A DNA stretch of 64,000 bases from Chryseobacterium sp. Leaf201. Lineage in GTDB: Bacteria; Bacteroidota; Bacteroidia; Flavobacteriales; Weeksellaceae. Positions 61,082 to 64,000 of this stretch are shown here, in pieces. The notes beneath the pieces were generated by a model. That model searched no databases and was not told where the DNA came from. It was given only the letters and a program-made list of their open reading frames with translations. Positions within the stretch are counted from its first letter, which is position 1. Every line of letters begins with the position of its first letter. Position numbers and translations under genes: made by a program. Where the stretch lies: contig NZ_LMKA01000013.1 of NCBI RefSeq assembly GCF_001421435.1, positions 19,288 through 83,287 of the forward strand, given 5' to 3'.

Positions 61082-63982
61082 TTAGAAGTTAAAGTTGAAT
61101 CCAATTGTATAAGTTCTTGGTCTCGGATAGAAGTTATTGTCGATACCTGAGAAATTTTCAGGATCCTGTCCGGAATAATTCGTCAGGATGAAAGCATTAT
61201 TCACAGATCCGTATACTCTTACATTGGTGCTTTTAAATACATTTTTGAATAGGTAACCTATAGTAACGTTATCCAGCCTTAAGAATGAAGCATCTTCCAG
61301 AAAATAATCTGATAAATAAAGGTTATCTGAAATCGTAAACGGTGAATCTGCGGTTGAAGTTAAGGTATTATTTAAGTTCAGTGAGTTTGAAGGAATGGTA
61401 TAGCTTTTCAATCCCTGCGCTATTTTCCTGGTATTATATACCAAGCCTCCGATCTGTCCGCGGAAAGCAGCATTAAAATCCCAGTTCTTATAATTTACAG
61501 AAGTACTGAAACCATAGGTCCATCTCGGTCTTATTGCTTTAAAGTATCGGTCATTTTCATTAATAATACCATCATTATTTTTATCAACGTACACATTATC
61601 AAGTGGCTTTCCATTGGCATCATATACCTGTTCCAGTACCCACGCAGAATAAGGCTGCCCCCCAACTGTATTAGATGCTAATTTAACTCCCGTTCCTACA
61701 GGAAGTGTACTGTTCAAGTCCTGTAAATTACTTATATCACCCAAACTTAAAACTTTAGAGTCATTGTATGCGAAATTTCCTGATACAGACCAGTTCACAT
61801 TTTCAGTTTTTACCGGAACAACAGTTAAATTAAGCTCGACCCCTTTATTCTCTATAGAACCTACATTTTTTGTAAATTCGTTTGTAAGACCTTGTCCGGG
61901 AGGCAAAGTGATTTTAGCCAGAAGATTGGTTGTTTTCCTCTGATAAACATCAATACTTCCTGACAACCTTTCCTGTCTGAAAAATGAAAAATCAATCCCT
62001 CCATTCCATGTTTCTGCAGTTTCCCATGTTAAGTTAGGATTAAACGGCAACGCACTGTAGGTACCGACTCCAGGAAAATATTGTGAATTCGGCCCTCCGA
62101 TTGAAAAATAGGCACTGGATGGATAAAATCCGGCAACACCTATAATATCAGCATTACCCGTTCTTCCCCAGCCTAATCTTAACTTCAGGTCATTTACATT
62201 TTGTACATCATTAAACAAATCTTTATTCATTTTCCATGCAAAGCCTACACCCGGAAAATATCCCCATCTTTCTCCTTTCTGAAACAATGAAGAGGCATCT
62301 GCCCTGAAGTTCAGCGTAAACAAATATTTATCATAGAAATCAATATTTGCTCTTCCGATGAATGACTGTAGGTTTAAAACATTATAATATCTGTTATTCG
62401 GGTTAAGGACAGTTCCCGGATTTGGAATCCTTAAGCCGGTTGCATCATCATACCTGTATTGGTCTTTAAAACCGTCATTTTTAAAGTTCTGATAAGAATA
62501 TCCACCCTGAACCAAGAAATGGGAAAGAAGACCGGAATATCTTTTCTCATATACTAAATAAGCATCCATTGTCTGATTAACAATATTCTGATGTTCAGCA
62601 TAATCAACTCCGGGACTGAATACATAGTCATTCGGAACCAATCCGTTCTGCGGATTCCTGTAGGTAGCAACAGCATTATTTTCAAAAACCGTTCTCAGGT
62701 TAGATCTTGAAGCTTCCAAACCTAAATTCACGATTGCTCTCAGGTCCGGTAAGAAATGAAATTTATAATTGATTTCTGCATTTCCTAAAAATTTGGCAAT
62801 CCTTTGAGGCGACTGTCTCTGCATAAGAATAGCCAGTGGATTACTCTGTCCCTGAATAAGATACTGGTTTCCTTTTAATACAACGTTCTGGTAATATCCA
62901 CCAAACCTGTCATAAGGTTCCCCTGCGAGACCAGTTTCGGATACGTAAACCGGTAATGTAGGATTCATGTTAAGTGCTCCGCCAATAGCGCCTCCGTCAT
63001 CGATGGCATTGAGCTTTGAAAATAATCCTTTTAAACTGAAATCAATTTTTAAATGGTTATCAAAGAAACTCGGAGTAATGTTCAGACCTGCAGAAAATCT
63101 TTCGTAATCACTTGTTCTTACCACACCTTCTGTCCTGTTATATCCTAAAGATAATCTTGTAGGTACTTTATTGAATAAACTTCCTGAAATACTCAGGTTA
63201 TTATCCGAAGAAACAGAATTCCTGTAGATTACTTTCTGCCAGTCTGTGTTATATATTGTTCCCGGTACTGTTTTATTATTTACATCTCCTCCAACGCCTA
63301 AAAGATAGTTGAAATCCGGGTAATTCTGATTGATGAAATCAGTGAATTCACCGGCATTCATTACGTCGATATACTTACTGACGGTACCTACCGAAACGTT
63401 TGTATTCAAACTTACCCTCAGTTTTCCGCCGCCTCTTTTTGTTTTGATAATGATAACTCCGTTAGAACCTCTGTTTCCATAAATTGCCGTTGCAGAAGCA
63501 TCTTTTAATATGGAGAAAGATTCAATATCATTCGGATTAATCAAATTTAAAGGATTGGCTACCCCTGCAGGATTATTTGTATCAAGCGGAATACCGTCAA
63601 TAACGATCAGAGGATTGTTGTTGGCACTGAAAGATGAGCCTCCCCTGATTCTGATATTAGGCGCTGCATCCGGAGCCCCTCCTGAACTGGTTATTCTCAC
63701 CCCGGGTGCTTTACCTGCAATCAATTGGTCAGCGGAAACAATTGCCCCTTTGTTGAATTCTTTTTCAGAAACAGCAGTAATAGATCCTGTAAGATCAGAT
63801 TTCCTTTGCCGTCCATAGCCGACTAACACCACCTCCTCAATTTTTTTCTCTTTTGTTGTAGAGTCTGTCTGCGCATGAATCATTGTGCTGGCCAGTAAGA
63901 AGGCCGGCGCAATTTTTAATACCGTTGTAAAATTCTTCACAATATTATTTTTATATAGTTTCTTTATTAATAAATCCGGCAT
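61082..63982 (-). CDS. susC: SusC/RagA TonB-linked outer-membrane transporter
   Basis: This 966-residue outer-membrane protein has a signal sequence (about residues 22-38, ending MIHAQ), then at once the TonB-box-like region IEEVVLVGYGRQRKSDLTGSI and the plug domain (GNRGSNGVIIIKTKRG at its end), then the 22-strand barrel closing with a terminal Phe (TIGFNFNF). The usual N-terminal carboxypeptidase-like beta domain of SusC proteins is missing, so the plug follows the signal closely. It imports maltodextrins with SusD using TonB energy. It is the first gene of the locus; the promoter and any regulator lie beyond the window edge 18 bases upstream. Confidence 0.95.
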   Translation of the reverse strand: MPDLLIKKLYKNNIVKNFTTVLKIAPAFLLASTMIHAQTDSTTKEKKIEEVVLVGYGRQRKSDLTGSITAVSEKEFNKGAIVSADQLIAGKAPGVRITSSGGAPDAAPNIRIRGGSSFSANNNPLIVIDGIPLDTNNPAGVANPLNLINPNDIESFSILKDASATAIYGNRGSNGVIIIKTKRGGGKLRVSLNTNVSVGTVSKYIDVMNAGEFTDFINQNYPDFNYLLGVGGDVNNKTVPGTIYNTDWQKVIYRNSVSSDNNLSISGSLFNKVPTRLSLGYNRTEGVVRTSDYERFSAGLNITPSFFDNHLKIDFSLKGLFSKLNAIDDGGAIGGALNMNPTLPVYVSETGLAGEPYDRFGGYYQNVVLKGNQYLIQGQSNPLAILMQRQSPQRIAKFLGNAEINYKFHFLPDLRAIVNLGLEASRSNLRTVFENNAVATYRNPQNGLVPNDYVFSPGVDYAEHQNIVNQTMDAYLVYEKRYSGLLSHFLVQGGYSYQNFKNDGFKDQYRYDDATGLRIPNPGTVLNPNNRYYNVLNLQSFIGRANIDFYDKYLFTLNFRADASSLFQKGERWGYFPGVGFAWKMNKDLFNDVQNVNDLKLRLGWGRTGNADIIGVAGFYPSSAYFSIGGPNSQYFPGVGTYSALPFNPNLTWETAETWNGGIDFSFFRQERLSGSIDVYQRKTTNLLAKITLPPGQGLTNEFTKNVGSIENKGVELNLTVVPVKTENVNWSVSGNFAYNDSKVLSLGDISNLQDLNSTLPVGTGVKLASNTVGGQPYSAWVLEQVYDANGKPLDNVYVDKNNDGIINENDRYFKAIRPRWTYGFSTSVNYKNWDFNAAFRGQIGGLVYNTRKIAQGLKSYTIPSNSLNLNNTLTSTADSPFTISDNLYLSDYFLEDASFLRLDNVTIGYLFKNVFKSTNVRVYGSVNNAFILTNYSGQDPENFSGIDNNFYPRPRTYTIGFNFNF

Positions 63983-64000
63983 CAGCCGTTCTGCAATTTA

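Noticed and set aside
1..64000. tRNA, rRNA, tmRNA, CRISPR array, prophage or insertion sequence
   Set aside because: No cloverleaf, regular spaced repeats, transposase or integrase sequence was recognised on either strand; a covariance-model scan would be needed to be certain for small RNAs.

Overview
The window looks like a chromosomal segment of a Bacteroidota bacterium of the Flavobacteriia, most likely Chryseobacterium or a close relative in the Weeksellaceae. The reasons are AT-rich DNA, intergenic promoters of the Bacteroidota type (-7 box TAnnTTTG, sometimes with a TTG/TTTG about 19-21 bases upstream), almost no Shine-Dalgarno sequences, two secreted proteins with type IX secretion (Por) C-terminal sorting domains, a fused SecDF, a SusC/SusD outer-membrane system and a small Cys-rich peptide with an MKNLKK-type leader. 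No rRNA, tRNA, CRISPR array, phage or insertion sequence was seen. Gene order is compact and both strands are used.

Layout. 1-5.5 kb (minus): PAP2 phosphatase, TatA/E, a TetA-like MFS exporter and SecDF. 5.7-14 kb: a secreted PQQ-type sugar dehydrogenase (plus), then on the minus strand hemN with a membrane protein, a SASA-type acetylesterase, an orphan 117-aa protein, a BNR-type protein and an amino-acid permease. 14-20 kb (plus): pnuC, a repeat-rich lipoprotein, dapF-mltG and a TonB-dependent receptor with paired inverted repeats in its leader. 20-24 kb (minus): galE, a Tam-like methyltransferase, a cytidylyltransferase and a DegT aminotransferase, probably serving surface sugars. 24-29 kb: a secreted S8 protease (plus), then a lipoprotein and a divergent PEP carboxylase (minus). 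29-34.2 kb (plus): small lipoproteins, a YqhD-type alcohol dehydrogenase, an SGNH hydrolase and a truncated copy of a lipocalin-like lipoprotein. 34.2-39.3 kb: DEAD-box helicase, ABC1 kinase, a lone RiPP-like peptide (plus) and a GNAT-nitrilase fusion.

39.6-46.8 kb (minus) is a purine block, in transcription order purM, purN, a TrpF-like isomerase, purH, purD, guaA. It is punctuated by palindromic intergenic repeats, a terminator after purD and, ahead of purM, a promoter-small ORF-terminator module that could be an attenuator. 46.8-49.5 kb holds an FMN reductase, a pirin and an MFS transporter translationally coupled to a GMC oxidoreductase.

51-64 kb (minus) is a starch/maltodextrin utilisation locus: SusC, SusD, SusE, GH97 glucosidase, an SBF-type sodium symporter, GH13 amylase, an NTF2-like secreted protein and an SLC45-type sugar transporter. 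SusCD import maltodextrins across the outer membrane, SusE binds starch at the surface, GH13 and GH97 cut the oligosaccharides to glucose or maltose, and the MFS protein carries the sugar inward. Two internal terminators suggest graded expression. The most interesting items are the orphan RiPP-like precursor, the purM leader module, the altered TrpF-like enzyme inside the purine cluster and the recurring near-leaderless promoters.
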